DNA of 64,000 nucleotides from Bradyrhizobium iriomotense (GCF_018130765.1 NZ_JAFCJZ010000001.1:62001-126000); one strand, 5' to 3'. Counted from the stretch's first letter, positions 8,843-17,874 are shown. Made by a program: numbers and translations. The notes: generated by a model not told the origin, from the letters alone.

Positions 8843-9832
8843 TCAGCTGAGCACGTCCTGATTGATGACGTTCTGCCGGATGGGATCGCCGTCCAGGACG
8901 CTCAGGATGTTGCGCGCGGTCTGCTCGCTCATGCGCTGGACCGCCTCGACCGTGACGCCGGCGACGTGCGGGGCCATGATGACGTTGGGCAGCGCGAACA
9001 GCGCGTTGCTGACCGGCGGCGGCTCCACCTCGAACACGTCGATGCCGGCGCCGGCGAGCTTGCCCGAGACCAGCGCGTCGTAGAGCGCCGCTTCCTTCAC
9101 GATGCCGCCGCGCGCCGTGTTGATGAGGTAGGATTTCGGCTTCATGCGGCCGATCCGCGCCGCATCGAACAGGCCGACGGTCTCCGGCGTTTTCGGGCAG
9201 TGGATGGTGACGAAGTCGGCGTGAGGCAGCGCGGCGTCGAGGTTGGTGACCGGCTCGCATCCGGCCGCCTTGATATCGGCAGCTCCCTTGTAGGGGTCGT
9301 AGACCTGGACCTTCATTTCCAACGCCAGGCAGCGCTTGGCGGTGCGACTGCCGATGCGGCCGAAGCCGATGACGAGCAGGGTCTTGCCGTAGAGGTCGAA
9401 CGGCAACATGCCGAGCCGGTCGGCCCATGTGCCGTCCTTGACGCAGGAATGCAGCTCCTGCGCGCGCTTGGCGAGCGTCAACATCATGAACAGCGCCGCT
9501 TCCGCGACCGAGGGCGAGTTGGCGCTGCCCGCCACCATCAGCGGCACCTTGCGGCGGGAAAGGGCGGGCACGTCGACGGCGTCATAGCCGACGCCGATGC
9601 GGGTCACCACCTTCATGTCCTTTGATGCCTCGAGCTCGGTCTCGCCGAAGGCGGTGGCACCGAGAGCGACGCCGTGGACCGGCGCATGGCTCTTCAGCAG
9701 GGCCTCGAAGTCCTTGGCGGAGATCAGGTTGGAAAACTCGACGAGCTCGATATCGTCCCGTTGGGTGAGGAGAGCGCGTGCCCCTTGCGACAAGGTTTGT
9801 GTAACGAAAATCTTCTTCTTGTTGGTCGCCAT
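8843..9832 (-). CDS. NAD-dependent D-2-hydroxyacid dehydrogenase
   Basis: A 329-residue cytoplasmic dehydrogenase of the D-isomer-specific 2-hydroxyacid family (SerA/GyaR-like). The Rossmann motif is VIGFGRIGSRTA (G156, G158, G161), with D179 in VQVYDPYK favouring NAD. The catalytic set R241 (NTARGG), E270 (VFEVEPP) and H289 (APHVAG) is intact. It interconverts a 2-oxo acid and its D-2-hydroxy acid; the exact substrate is unknown. It is the last gene of the sugar ABC importer operon, starting 36 bp after the ATPase gene, so it probably acts on the imported compound or a product of it. Confidence 0.87.
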   Translation of the reverse strand: MATNKKKIFVTQTLSQGARALLTQRDDIELVEFSNLISAKDFEALLKSHAPVHGVALGATAFGETELEASKDMKVVTRIGVGYDAVDVPALSRRKVPLMVAGSANSPSVAEAALFMMLTLAKRAQELHSCVKDGTWADRLGMLPFDLYGKTLLVIGFGRIGSRTAKRCLALEMKVQVYDPYKGAADIKAAGCEPVTNLDAALPHADFVTIHCPKTPETVGLFDAARIGRMKPKSYLINTARGGIVKEAALYDALVSGKLAGAGIDVFEVEPPPVSNALFALPNVIMAPHVAGVTVEAVQRMSEQTARNILSVLDGDPIRQNVINQDVLS

Positions 9833-9868
9833 CGCTCCCCTGCCTGCCTCGCGTTTCTTGGACCGGCG

Positions 9869-10969
9869 TCACAAGACGATGCCGGTCTCTTCGTTTAGCA
9901 GGTGCATGTTGTTGAGGTCCATCGCCAAACGCATGGGAGCCCCGTCCGTGGCGCCGGCATTGGGATCGACGCGGCCGCAGACCGGCGTGCCGTCGAGCCC
10001 GAAATAGACCAGCGTCTCCATCCCCATCGGCTCGGTGACGTCGAGCACGGTGTCGAAGGTCTCGACCCCCGGACCCAGATGCGCGTGCGACTCCGTGAGA
10101 TGCTCGGGACGGATGCCGAGCAGCAGCTTGTCGGTGCGCGGCAGCGCGTTGTAGCGCGCGGCGCGGGCCGGCGGCAGCGCAAACGCGATGCGGTCGGTGA
10201 GGCGGAGCTGAAGCGTGCCGCCGACATCCTCGAGCCGGCACGGGATGAAGTTCATCGCGGGCGAGCCGATGAAGCCTGCAACGAAGCGCGTCGCCGGCTT
10301 GTGGTAGAGCTCGTTCGGCGTGCCTATCTGCTCGATGCGACCCTTGTTCATCACCACGACGCGATCGGCGAGCGTCATCGCCTCGACCTGGTCGTGGGTG
10401 ACGTAGACGGTGGTGGTGCGCACCTTCTGGTGCACCTTCTTGATCTCGATCCGCATCTGCACGCGCAATTTCGCGTCGAGATTGGACAGCGGCTCGTCGA
10501 ACAAAAATACCTTGGGATTGCGTACGATGGCGCGTCCCATCGCGACGCGCTGGCGCTGGCCGCCGGAGAGCTGCTTCGGCTTGCGGTCGATCAGGTCGGT
10601 GATGTCGAGGAGGCGGGCGGCTTCCGTCACCCGGGCCTTGATCTCCGCCTTCGGGTAGTGCTTCAGGCGCAGCCCGAACGACATGTTCTCCGCAACCGTC
10701 ATGTGCGGGTAGAGCGCGTAGTTCTGGAACACCATCGCGATGTCGCGATCCTTCGGCGGCACGTCGTTAACGACGTCGCCGCCGATCATGATGTCGCCGT
10801 CGCTGATGTCCTCGAGCCCGGCGATCATGCGCAGCGTCGTCGACTTGCCGCAGCCGGAGGGGCCGACCAGCACGATGAACTCATGATCGGCGATGTCGAG
10901 GTCGATGCCGCGCACGGCTTCGACGTCATCGTAACGCTTGACTACCTTCCGCAAAGCAACGTCAGCCAT
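9869..10969 (-). CDS. Carbohydrate ABC transporter ATP-binding protein (UgpC/MalK type)
   Basis: A 366-residue ATPase. Walker A is GPSGCGKSTT, the Q-loop lies in VFQNYALYPHM, the signature is LSGGQRQRVAMGRA, Walker B is VFLFDEPLSNLDAK and the switch His is in VTHDQVEAM. The C-terminal 130 residues form the MOI/TOBE domain typical of CUT1 sugar importers. It powers the permease pair encoded just upstream, 6 bp away, on the cytoplasmic face of the membrane. Confidence 0.93.
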   Translation of the reverse strand: MADVALRKVVKRYDDVEAVRGIDLDIADHEFIVLVGPSGCGKSTTLRMIAGLEDISDGDIMIGGDVVNDVPPKDRDIAMVFQNYALYPHMTVAENMSFGLRLKHYPKAEIKARVTEAARLLDITDLIDRKPKQLSGGQRQRVAMGRAIVRNPKVFLFDEPLSNLDAKLRVQMRIEIKKVHQKVRTTTVYVTHDQVEAMTLADRVVVMNKGRIEQIGTPNELYHKPATRFVAGFIGSPAMNFIPCRLEDVGGTLQLRLTDRIAFALPPARAARYNALPRTDKLLLGIRPEHLTESHAHLGPGVETFDTVLDVTEPMGMETLVYFGLDGTPVCGRVDPNAGATDGAPMRLAMDLNNMHLLNEETGIVL

Positions 10970-10975
10970 GAGTCA

Positions 10976-11887
10976 TCAACCCTTTGTCGCACCGGCGGTC
11001 AGGCCGGCAATGTAGTAGTCCATCAGGAATGCGTAGATGATCAGCGGCGGCGCGGCGCCGAGCAGCGCGCCGGTCATGATCTGTCCCCAGTTGAACACGT
11101 CGCCCTTGATCAGGGTGGTAGTGATGCCGACCGGCAGCACGAGCTGGTCGACCGACGTCGTGAACACTAGGGGATAGAGGAACTGCGCCCAGGACACCGT
11201 GAACGCGAAGATGGTCGCGGCGATCAGCCCGGGCAGCGCGACCGGGATGAATATCCGGGTCAGGGTCTGGAGCCAGGAGGCGCCGTCGATGAGCGCGGCT
11301 TCATCGAGCTCCTTCGGGATCGAGGCAAAATAGCCGATCATGATCCAGGTGCAGAACGGCACAGTCAGCGTCGGATAGATGAACAGCAGCACGTACCATC
11401 GGTTCAGCAGCGTGATGCCGGTAAGCTCCTGGACCATTGCCAGCATCTTGAACAACGGGATGAACAACAGGCTGTCCGGAATGAGGTAGGTGAGGAAGAC
11501 GCCCGTCGCCAGTGTCGCCGAGCCCCAGAACTTCATGCGCGCCAGTGCAAATGCCGCGGGAACGCTGATCAGCATGGTCACGAGGACGACCGCCAGCGAC
11601 ACGATCGACGAATTCCAGAAGAAGCGCAGGAACTGGTTCGAGGTCAGGAGTTCGACATAGTTCGACAGCGTCGGGTGGAACACCCACCACGGGTTAGTTG
11701 CCGCCGAGATTTCCGCGCTGCTCTTGAGCGAGGTGATCAGCATGTAGATCGGCGGCGTCAGGAAGAAGATCGCGAACAGCACCAGGAAGAAATAGGACCA
11801 GCGCAGCGCCCAGGCGCGGTCCCGGCTCATGCTGCCATACTTGACCTTGCGCGACGGTCCGGCCTTGTCGATTGCAAGCGTGCTCAT
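10976..11887 (-). CDS. Carbohydrate ABC transporter permease (MalG-like)
   Basis: A 303-residue inner-membrane permease with six predicted helices, the first at about residues 29-50 (YFFLVLFAIFFLTPPIYML). The EAA loop is KELDEAALIDGASWLQTLTRIFIPVALPG. The ATG at 11887 overlaps the stop of the preceding permease gene as TGATG, so the two are translationally coupled; the frame is open further upstream but that region is the other permease. Confidence 0.92.
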   Translation of the reverse strand: MSTLAIDKAGPSRKVKYGSMSRDRAWALRWSYFFLVLFAIFFLTPPIYMLITSLKSSAEISAATNPWWVFHPTLSNYVELLTSNQFLRFFWNSSIVSLAVVLVTMLISVPAAFALARMKFWGSATLATGVFLTYLIPDSLLFIPLFKMLAMVQELTGITLLNRWYVLLFIYPTLTVPFCTWIMIGYFASIPKELDEAALIDGASWLQTLTRIFIPVALPGLIAATIFAFTVSWAQFLYPLVFTTSVDQLVLPVGITTTLIKGDVFNWGQIMTGALLGAAPPLIIYAFLMDYYIAGLTAGATKG

Positions 11888-12825
11888 CAGGCTTCGTTCC
11901 CGCGTTTTGAGACATCGCGCAGGATGAAGATCGCTGCGACGGCGAGGATCGGCACCATGAACAGCGAGACGCTGGCGCCGAGCGGAATGTCGCTGCCCTC
12001 GATGCCGACCTTGAAGGCCCATGTCGCGAAGATATGCGTCTGGTCCAGCGGGCCACCCGAGGTGAGGATGCGCACGATGTCGAAATTGGCGAACGTCACG
12101 ATCAGCGAGAAAAGCGCCGTGATCGCGATAATGTTGCGCATCATCGGCAGCGTGACGTACCAGATCTTCTGCCACCAATTGGCGCCGTCGATCGCTGCGG
12201 CCTCGTAGAGCTGGTCCGGTACCGACTTCAGCGCGGCGAGATACATGATCATGAAGAACGGCGCACCGTACCAGATGTTGACGAGGATGACGGAAAAGCG
12301 GGCCCACACATTGTCGCCGAGCCAGTTGATGGGGCCGATGCCAAAGAATGAAAGCGTGTAGTTGAAGGCACTGTAGGACGGGTCGAACAGCCACAGCCAG
12401 GCCAGCGTGCTCATCGCGGGCGGGATGACCCAGGGCACCAGCAGCATGCCGCGCCACTTGCGCTGCCCTTTGGCCGGAATGTTGTGCACGAAATGGGCGA
12501 CGATGAATCCGATCAGCGCCTTGAAGAACACGGCCGTGACGGCAAAGATGCAGGACTGCTTCACCACCATCCAGAACGTGTCGCGCTTGAACAGGAACAG
12601 GAAGTTGCCGAAGCCGACGAACTTCTGCATCGACTTGTTCAGCGTCGCGAGGTGGACGGAGTAGACGGCGGGATAGAGTACGAGCAGCGCTATCAGCAGG
12701 ATCAGCGGCAGCGTCAGGAAGAACGCGACCGTGGATTTTCGTCCCAGGACATTGCGGAGGCTGGTCGGCTTGCGCGCGCGCGCCGCACGGACTGCTTGAC
12801 CTTGCTCAACGACGACATCGGCCAT
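11887..12825 (-). CDS. Carbohydrate ABC transporter permease (MalF-like)
   Basis: A 312-residue permease with the EAA loop DQLYEAAAIDGANWWQKIWYVTLPMM and about six membrane helices, the first at about residues 35-57 (VAFFLTLPLILLIALLVLYPAVY). The ATG at 12825 (MADVVVEQGQ) is preferred to the ATG at 12900 because the extra 25 residues are Pro/Ser-rich and lack family similarity. It pairs with the MalG-like permease; both follow the binding-protein gene after a hairpin. Confidence 0.9.
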   Translation of the reverse strand: MADVVVEQGQAVRAARARKPTSLRNVLGRKSTVAFFLTLPLILLIALLVLYPAVYSVHLATLNKSMQKFVGFGNFLFLFKRDTFWMVVKQSCIFAVTAVFFKALIGFIVAHFVHNIPAKGQRKWRGMLLVPWVIPPAMSTLAWLWLFDPSYSAFNYTLSFFGIGPINWLGDNVWARFSVILVNIWYGAPFFMIMYLAALKSVPDQLYEAAAIDGANWWQKIWYVTLPMMRNIIAITALFSLIVTFANFDIVRILTSGGPLDQTHIFATWAFKVGIEGSDIPLGASVSLFMVPILAVAAIFILRDVSKRGNEA

Positions 12826-12909
12826 GGCGTAGCTTTCTCGGAAATTGTCGATTGGCGAAGCCGGCCCGATCGGTCGGCTTCCTGCGATTGGCGGCGGCAC
12901 GCGATGCGC

Positions 12910-12938
12910 GGCGGCTCACGCGTCGAGCGTGAACCGCC
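12910..12938 (-). promoter_or_regulatory. Intercistronic hairpin after the binding-protein gene
   Basis: A 12-bp stem with one mismatch (12910-12921 with 12927-12938, GTCGA loop) starts 16 bp after the binding-protein stop. Such hairpins often stabilise or attenuate mRNA so that the binding protein is made in excess over the permeases. That role is inferred. Confidence 0.5.
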
Positions 12939-12954
12939 TGGCACACACCCGGCA

Positions 12955-14295
12955 TCAACTCCGCATGAAGCCTTCGCACTCGCCCTCGGCCCAGGCGAGC
13001 GTGGCCTCCATCTTTTCGCCCTGCGCATGGCGCAGTGCCATCTTGGTCAACGTCGCCTGGAAGTAGATCTGCTGTGCGATCTTGGGCGGCGCCGGAGACG
13101 CTGCGATCGACAGCGTCTGATGGTTATACGGGTTCGGATAGTGATAGAGCGTGCCTTTCGGCGGCCCTTCTTCCTGCCAGGTCTTCAGCGTCGTCATGTT
13201 GGCATAGGCGGGCAGATCGTAACCGCCGCTTGCCGCGACAAACTTTTCGATCGACGACGGCTGTGACAGGTAGGTGAGGAGGCTCTTGGCGGCTTCCTTG
13301 TTCTTGCTGAAGCTCCAGAGACCCCAGAAGTAGGGAAGGTAGGGCGCGAAGCGGCCCTTCGGCCCGGCGGGGAAGCCGTGGGTCCAGCATTGCTCGGCGA
13401 CCTGAGGTGCGTCGCGCTTGGCGACGGCCCAGGCGCTCGGCGGGTTCAGGATCATCGCGCCACGGCCCGAGATCAGCCATTTGTTGTTCGAGGCGTCATC
13501 CCAGGACGGCGCGTCCGGCGGCAGGAAGGCAATCAGCTTCTTGTAGTATTCGAGCGCTTGGCGAACCGCGTCGGTCTTCACCGTCACCTCGCCCTTGGCG
13601 TTGACGAGCTCCGCCCCGAACGACTGGAAGATTGCGCCCGCGGTGTCGACGCTGTCGGTCGTTTCGCCGAGGCCGATACCGAAGGGGAAGCCGCCCTTCT
13701 GGCAGGCCTCGGCCGCCTTCAGGAACGTGTCCAGGGTCCAGTTGTCGGCTTTTGGCGGCCCCCCGACCGGATACATTTCCTGGACGTCGATGCCGGCGAG
13801 CTTCTTCATCAGATCGATACGGGTGCAGGGCCCCTTGATCTGGCTGCCCGGCGTAGCGGGTACAGCGAGCCATTTGCCGCCCGACTGACCGAGATATTTG
13901 ACGGTGCCGTTGACGTCGCCGTTCTGCTTGATGAGCGGCTCCATGACGTCATTGAGCGGCTCGAGATTTTCGGAATAGGCATGCGGCCACCAGGTCGGCA
14001 TCTGCAGGATATCATGGCCGGATTTGGCCTGGGCCTCGGCCGCGACCGTGAGCTGGATCTTGTTGTTGTTGCTGGTGATGTAGTCGATCGAGACTTCGAC
14101 CTTCTCCTTTTCGCCCCATGCTTTGACCATGGCGGTGGAGGCGTCGTTGGCATTCGGCACCCAGTGGTCCCAGAAGCCGATCGATATCTTGCCGGCAGCA
14201 TAAGCGCCCCGGACATAGGGCGCCGTGATCAGCGCCGCGGAGGACATTGCAGTGGCAGCCACAAATTGACGTCGCGTCAGTGTCTTGCGTGACAT
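12955..14295 (-). CDS. Carbohydrate ABC transporter substrate-binding protein, Tat-exported
   Basis: A 446-residue SBP_bac_1-type protein. Residues 1-32 carry a twin-arginine signal (TRRQFVAATAMSSAAL ... AYAAGK), followed by GFWDHWVPNANDA. The fold is the two-lobed solute-binding type with tryptophan-rich stretches typical of sugar ligands. The ATG at 14295, with GGAAACGAG upstream, is preferred over 14442 because it places the Tat motif at the N-terminus. It is the first gene of a five-gene minus-strand operon (binding protein, two permeases, ATPase, dehydrogenase). The ligand is unknown; a sugar, sugar acid or polyol is likely. Confidence 0.9.
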   Translation of the reverse strand: MSRKTLTRRQFVAATAMSSAALITAPYVRGAYAAGKISIGFWDHWVPNANDASTAMVKAWGEKEKVEVSIDYITSNNNKIQLTVAAEAQAKSGHDILQMPTWWPHAYSENLEPLNDVMEPLIKQNGDVNGTVKYLGQSGGKWLAVPATPGSQIKGPCTRIDLMKKLAGIDVQEMYPVGGPPKADNWTLDTFLKAAEACQKGGFPFGIGLGETTDSVDTAGAIFQSFGAELVNAKGEVTVKTDAVRQALEYYKKLIAFLPPDAPSWDDASNNKWLISGRGAMILNPPSAWAVAKRDAPQVAEQCWTHGFPAGPKGRFAPYLPYFWGLWSFSKNKEAAKSLLTYLSQPSSIEKFVAASGGYDLPAYANMTTLKTWQEEGPPKGTLYHYPNPYNHQTLSIAASPAPPKIAQQIYFQATLTKMALRHAQGEKMEATLAWAEGECEGFMRS

Positions 14296-14800
14296 CTCGT
14301 TTCCTCGCTTGGGTGTTTTATTGTTCTGGTGTTTCCTCTGAACTCTTCCGAGTTTTGCTTTTGATTTTCTTGTTGGCGTTTCTTGTTGGTCGTTGCTTGC
14401 GAGTGCCGTCAGCGTCGATCCAGCTCGTGCGCTGCGCGGCAAATTGGTAGCGCGATCAGATCATGATTGATCGCGTCTGTCGAGAAAGCCGAAGGCGCCT
14501 CGTCTAGAACTAACGTTGTGCCTGAATGCGCGGCAGTGCCTCTGCCATCGCGCGCCGCAGGTGAATCGCGCTCCCTCGTTTTTGCGACGCACACATCGCG
14601 TCGGCTGCTCGGGAACGATCCGTGCGCAATTACGCCGCAGTTCCGAATAAGCCTGCATAACCGCTTCGCGCGAAACACTTTTCGGGCGTGGACAGCAATC
14701 GGCTGCGTCTGGACCTCGAAGCGGCGAAAACGATACAGTTGCAACCAGCGGGGTGCTCCCACCCCGACAGAGGCCAATCAGTTCGACGATGGAGACGAGA
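14296..14800. other. 505-bp divergent intergenic region without a gene
   Basis: It separates the sugar ABC operon (minus) from the Spy-like gene (plus). Short open frames exist on both strands but have no ribosome site or recognisable product. Apart from the palindrome at 14452-14474 I see only an AT-richer tract at 14320-14400 just upstream of the ABC operon, a plausible promoter area. Confidence 0.5.
14452..14474. promoter_or_regulatory. Inverted repeat, candidate operator of the sugar ABC operon
   Basis: GCGATCA (14452-14458) and TGATCGC (14468-14474) are perfect 7-bp arms around a GATCATGAT core, about 160 bp upstream of the binding-protein start. The size and symmetry suit a LacI- or GntR-type regulator. 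No regulator gene is adjacent, so the assignment is tentative. Confidence 0.4.
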
Positions 14801-15622
14801 ATGATCCACCCGGCGCCGCCAGCGCGACATTACTTGCGACGATCGCTCGCGCTGGGGTCAGTGCTCGCGTTGCTGCTCGGTGTCGCCGCAGTCGCGAACG
14901 CACAAGGATTGGTCAAAGGCGTCCAGGAGGGGGCGGCTGCCGGGAACAAGGCGGCCGGCCCGGTCGGCGGCGTGCTTGGTGGCGCGATCGGCGGCGTGGT
15001 CGGGGTGTTCACCGGCGTGCTCGGCGTCGGCAACAATAACAACGCCGGTCAGGCGCCGGCCGCCAAGGATGCCAATAAGGATGCCAGCAAGGATGCGGGC
15101 AAGGACGCCAAGCAGCAGCAAGGCGCCGGCAAGGACAAGGATGCCAAGAATGCCAAGGCGGGCAAGGGCGCCAAGGCAAGCAAGGAAGCCAAGAACGCGC
15201 CGAGCGCGCCGCAGGACAACAAAGACAAGGACGTGACCGTCCTCACCCAGCCCGGCGCGCCGCAACAGACAGCCGAGCAGATCGTGGCCAACAGCGATTC
15301 CTATATCGAGCGGATCAAGACCGAGCTGAACCTCACGCCCGACCAGGAGAAGCACTGGTACGGCTTCTCGAGCGCCATGCACTACCTGGGGCACAATGGT
15401 GCGGAGCGGCTCAACCTACGGGTTGCACGCGCCAAGCGCGATCCGCCCGACGACATCATCGAGCAGATGCGCAACGAGGCGCAATTCCTGATCGACCGGG
15501 CCGCGGATCAACGCAACGTCGCCGACGCCGCCGAGCCGCTCTATTCGAGTCTCGACGACAAGCAGAAGCAGGTCTTCATCCAGGAGATGGTGCGCCTCAG
15601 CCACGAGCGCGGACTGGATTGA
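14801..15622 (+). CDS. Spy/CpxP-like LTXXQ-motif periplasmic protein
   Basis: A 273-residue exported protein. Residues 1-34 form a signal peptide (RRSLALGSVLALLLGVAAVANAQ). A glycine-rich hydrophobic segment (GGVLGGAIGGVVGVFTGVLG) follows, then about 80 residues of Lys/Asp/Ala low complexity, then a helical C-terminal domain beginning SYIERIKTELNLTPDQEKHW, where LTPDQ matches the LTXXQ motif of Spy/CpxP-family proteins. A periplasmic stress or chaperone role is known for Spy but inferred here. The ATG at 14801 is chosen because GGAGACG precedes it at correct spacing. The glycine-rich segment may associate with membrane. Confidence 0.75.
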   Translation: MIHPAPPARHYLRRSLALGSVLALLLGVAAVANAQGLVKGVQEGAAAGNKAAGPVGGVLGGAIGGVVGVFTGVLGVGNNNNAGQAPAAKDANKDASKDAGKDAKQQQGAGKDKDAKNAKAGKGAKASKEAKNAPSAPQDNKDKDVTVLTQPGAPQQTAEQIVANSDSYIERIKTELNLTPDQEKHWYGFSSAMHYLGHNGAERLNLRVARAKRDPPDDIIEQMRNEAQFLIDRAADQRNVADAAEPLYSSLDDKQKQVFIQEMVRLSHERGLD

Positions 15623-15734
15623 TCAAGTTGAATCGGATCGCGGGCGCCTGAATTAACGGCGCTCGCCACGAATTCGTGAATCCTCTCCGCAATTCGGTTA
15701 TGATTAGCTTCGCGAGGCTGACTGCGGGGTTGAT

Positions 15735-16112
15735 ATGGCGGACGGACTCTCCGTTTTCCTGGTCGAAGACGAGGCGTTGATCCGGATGATGATGGCCGAC
15801 ATGGTGGTTGAGCTCGGCCACCGCGTCGTCGCGGAAGCGGACAATGTCCGGGACGCGAGCGCCTTTGCGATGACTGCGCAATACGATTTCGCCATCCTCG
15901 ACATCAATCTCAAGGGTCTCTACGTCGATCCCGTCGCCGATCTGATCGAGCGCCGCGGCAAGCCGTTCCTGTTCGCCACCGGCTACGGGCCGGAATTGCT
16001 GCCGTCCTTGCTTCGCCGCAGGCCTATCTTGCGCAAGCCGATTTCGATCGATCAGCTCAAGGGCATGATCGATTCGATGTTTCCGGAAGCTACAGCGGAG
16101 GCACCGCGCTGA
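15735..16112 (+). CDS. Single-domain response regulator
   Basis: A 125-residue receiver domain with no output domain. The acidic pocket is E11-D12, the phospho-acceptor D56 (FAILDINLKG), the switch Thr T82 (FATGYG) and the conserved Lys K101 (RKPIS). Alphaproteobacteria often use such stand-alone receivers downstream of HWE/HisKA_2-family kinases. No kinase is adjacent, so its partner is unknown. It is probably a monocistron; a hairpin about 80 bp downstream may end it. Confidence 0.9.
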   Translation: MADGLSVFLVEDEALIRMMMADMVVELGHRVVAEADNVRDASAFAMTAQYDFAILDINLKGLYVDPVADLIERRGKPFLFATGYGPELLPSLLRRRPILRKPISIDQLKGMIDSMFPEATAEAPR

Positions 16113-16193
16113 GCGACGGCAAGTGCCGCGCCGGACGACGGCGAAGACGCCGCGCTGGCGACGGCGAAGGCGCCGCGCCGGGATTACCAACGA

Positions 16194-16221
16194 AAATGGC
16201 CGCCCGTGGGGGCGGCCATTT
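16194..16221. terminator. Bidirectional hairpin terminator between convergent genes
   Basis: AAATGGCCGCC (16194-16204) pairs perfectly with GGCGGCCATTT (16211-16221) around a 6-nt loop. A and T at the stem ends give a short U-tract in both directions. It serves the response regulator (plus) and the small membrane protein (minus). Just before it, 16132-16180 holds two imperfect copies of a 23-nt GACGGCGAA-type repeat with no coding support. Confidence 0.65.
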
Positions 16222-16243
16222 CGTGAAGGAATTCCTCGCGGTC

Positions 16244-16405
16244 TCAGATCAGACCGGCGCCGAGATCGATGCCGCGCGCCATCAGGCCGAACGAGGCAAC
16301 CAGGCCCGTGCAGCAGAACAGCAAGATGGTCTTGAACGAAGAGTTGGCGAAACGCGTTTCGACGGCGGCCGGCATCGCGGCGAGCGAAATCATGCTCATG
16401 TTCAT
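16244..16405 (-). CDS. Small membrane protein, 53 residues
   Basis: Starts MNMSMISLAAMPAAVETRF and has one hydrophobic segment (TILLFCCTGLVASFGLMA, about residues 24-41). A strong AAGGGGGGA precedes the ATG. I recognise the type as a small conserved rhizobial protein but know no function. It is followed by a hairpin terminator, which supports a real transcription unit. Confidence 0.6.
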   Translation of the reverse strand: MNMSMISLAAMPAAVETRFANSSFKTILLFCCTGLVASFGLMARGIDLGAGLI

Positions 16406-16543
16406 TCCCCCCTTTGTTGATCCTGAATTGCATCAGGTGAGGGAACTCTTAGAGCAAAAAGTTTGACGTGAGCTTGCGAGGGATCCTTAACGGAATCGCA
16501 ACCGGCAGGTACCAGCGCGCGTGCCGTCCCGGGATCGCAAGTC

Positions 16544-16747
16544 TCAGCTGCGGCCGTTCCTCAACACGGTGGCGATGGTATGGGCGGTCATGGCGGCGCG
16601 ATCCGAGGCGCGCTGGGCGGCCAGCCGGTCTCGTGCCTTCTCCTCGATCAGGATCTCGATCAGGGCGAGCCGCTTGTCCTCGTCGTCCGCCTCGGTCAGC
16701 AGGCGGTGATAGCGGTGATAGTCGAATCCAACGTCCTGCTTACGCAT
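16544..16747 (-). CDS. Small charged hypothetical protein, 67 residues
   Basis: The sequence begins MRKQDVGFDYHRYHRLLTEA and continues as a helical, charged protein (ADDEDKRLALIEILIEEKARDRLAAQ). GGGGGGCGTGAC before the ATG is a good ribosome site. A perfect 24-bp palindrome lies 37 bp upstream. It resembles small conserved proteins of Bradyrhizobium; the function is unknown. Confidence 0.6.
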   Translation of the reverse strand: MRKQDVGFDYHRYHRLLTEADDEDKRLALIEILIEEKARDRLAAQRASDRAAMTAHTIATVLRNGRS

Positions 16748-16783
16748 GTCACGCCCCCCGCAACTAACGCCACACACTTGGTG

Positions 16784-16807
16784 GATTGTTTCCCATGGGA
16801 AACAATC
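16784..16807. promoter_or_regulatory. 24-bp perfect palindrome upstream of small gene
   Basis: The half-site GATTGTTTCCCA (16784-16795) is followed directly by its exact reverse complement (16796-16807), with no spacer. It lies 37 bp upstream of the 67-residue protein start and 90 bp after the glucokinase stop. It could be a dimer-binding operator or a zero-loop cruciform. It is too long to be chance, but its role is unknown. Confidence 0.55.
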
Positions 16808-16896
16808 GGGCAAGCACGATCCTGCGTGGAACCCCGCTTTCGGTGCAATCAGCTGTGAATTAGTTAACGGACCGGACGGCCTCTGCCGGCTGTGCT

Positions 16897-17874
16897 TCAA
16901 TCCGGATTGTGGTCGGCAAACATCTTCAAGCCGAGGAAGCTCGCATCGGGCCTGGTGACCAGCCGGGTCGGAATGTTGCGCAAGTAATCCTGGAAGCGTC
17001 CCTTGGCTTCGAAGCGGGCGCGGAAGGCCGAGGCGGCCAGGAACTCGGGAAAGCGCGGCACAATCCCGCCGGCGATATAGACGCCGCCACGGGCGCCGAA
17101 GGTCACCGCGAGATTGCCGGCGACCGAGCCGAGGGTGGCGCAAAACATCTCCAGGGTCCCGCGGCTGTGCGCGCAACTGCCGTCCAGGGCCGCCTTGGTG
17201 ATGGCAGCGGCATCGCGTTGCGGCACCTGGGCGCCGTCGACTTCCGCCAGCGCTTCGTAGAGGCTTTGCAAGCCCGAGCCGGACAGCGCGCCGCGCTCGA
17301 TCGAGACATGGCCGAGGCGTCGCCGCAAGCACGCGATCACGCGTTCCTCGCGCTCGTTCTCGGCCGGCAGCGTCGCATGGCCGGCTTCGGTGACGACGGC
17401 CAGGCGCGCTCCGTGGCGCTCGACCAGACAGGAGACGCCAAAGCCAGTTCCAGGCCCGACCACCAGCAGCGGTTCTCCGGGCAAGCCATCTTGTCCGCCG
17501 AGCGGAATCAGATCGGCCGGCTGCAAGGCGGGCAGGGACCAGGCCACAACCTCGAAATCGTTGAGCACGTGGACGCTGTCGAAACCGAGCACCGGCTGCA
17601 GCTCGTTGCCGTCGATGACCCAGGGGCTGTTGGTCATGACGCAGCGGTTGTTGGTGACGGGGCCTGCCACGGCCAGCACGGCGCGCCTAGGCGGGTCGCC
17701 GCCAGATCTGCGTGACAGCACATCGGCAATGGCTTCCCGGACGGTCGGGAAGTCGGCGACCTTCACGTAGTCGATCGGCCCGGTCTGATCGCCATAGCGC
17801 TGGCTCAGCGCAAAGCGCGCATTGGTGCCGCCGATATCGGCGAGAAGAATTTGTCCTGTCCTGCCGATACCCAT
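16897..17874 (-). CDS. glk: Glucokinase
   Basis: A 325-residue ROK-unrelated bacterial glucokinase (Glk/PF02685 type) that phosphorylates glucose at C6 using ATP. The phosphate-binding motif LLADIGGTNARFAL is at residues 10-23. The sugar-binding region includes NDFEVVAWSLPAL and VGPGTGFGVSCLV, with TEAGHATLPAENERE following, and the adenosine region includes GARGGVYIAGGIVPRF. The ATG at 17874 gives the standard length; the frame is open to 18051 but the added N-terminus has no family similarity. It is divergent from pncA across about 270 bp. Confidence 0.92.
   Translation of the reverse strand: MGIGRTGQILLADIGGTNARFALSQRYGDQTGPIDYVKVADFPTVREAIADVLSRRSGGDPPRRAVLAVAGPVTNNRCVMTNSPWVIDGNELQPVLGFDSVHVLNDFEVVAWSLPALQPADLIPLGGQDGLPGEPLLVVGPGTGFGVSCLVERHGARLAVVTEAGHATLPAENEREERVIACLRRRLGHVSIERGALSGSGLQSLYEALAEVDGAQVPQRDAAAITKAALDGSCAHSRGTLEMFCATLGSVAGNLAVTFGARGGVYIAGGIVPRFPEFLAASAFRARFEAKGRFQDYLRNIPTRLVTRPDASFLGLKMFADHNPD

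Noticed and set aside
16132..16180. GACGGCGAA-type tandem repeat considered as a CRISPR-like or coding repeat
   Set aside because: Only two imperfect copies without spacers, and no open frame with a ribosome site.
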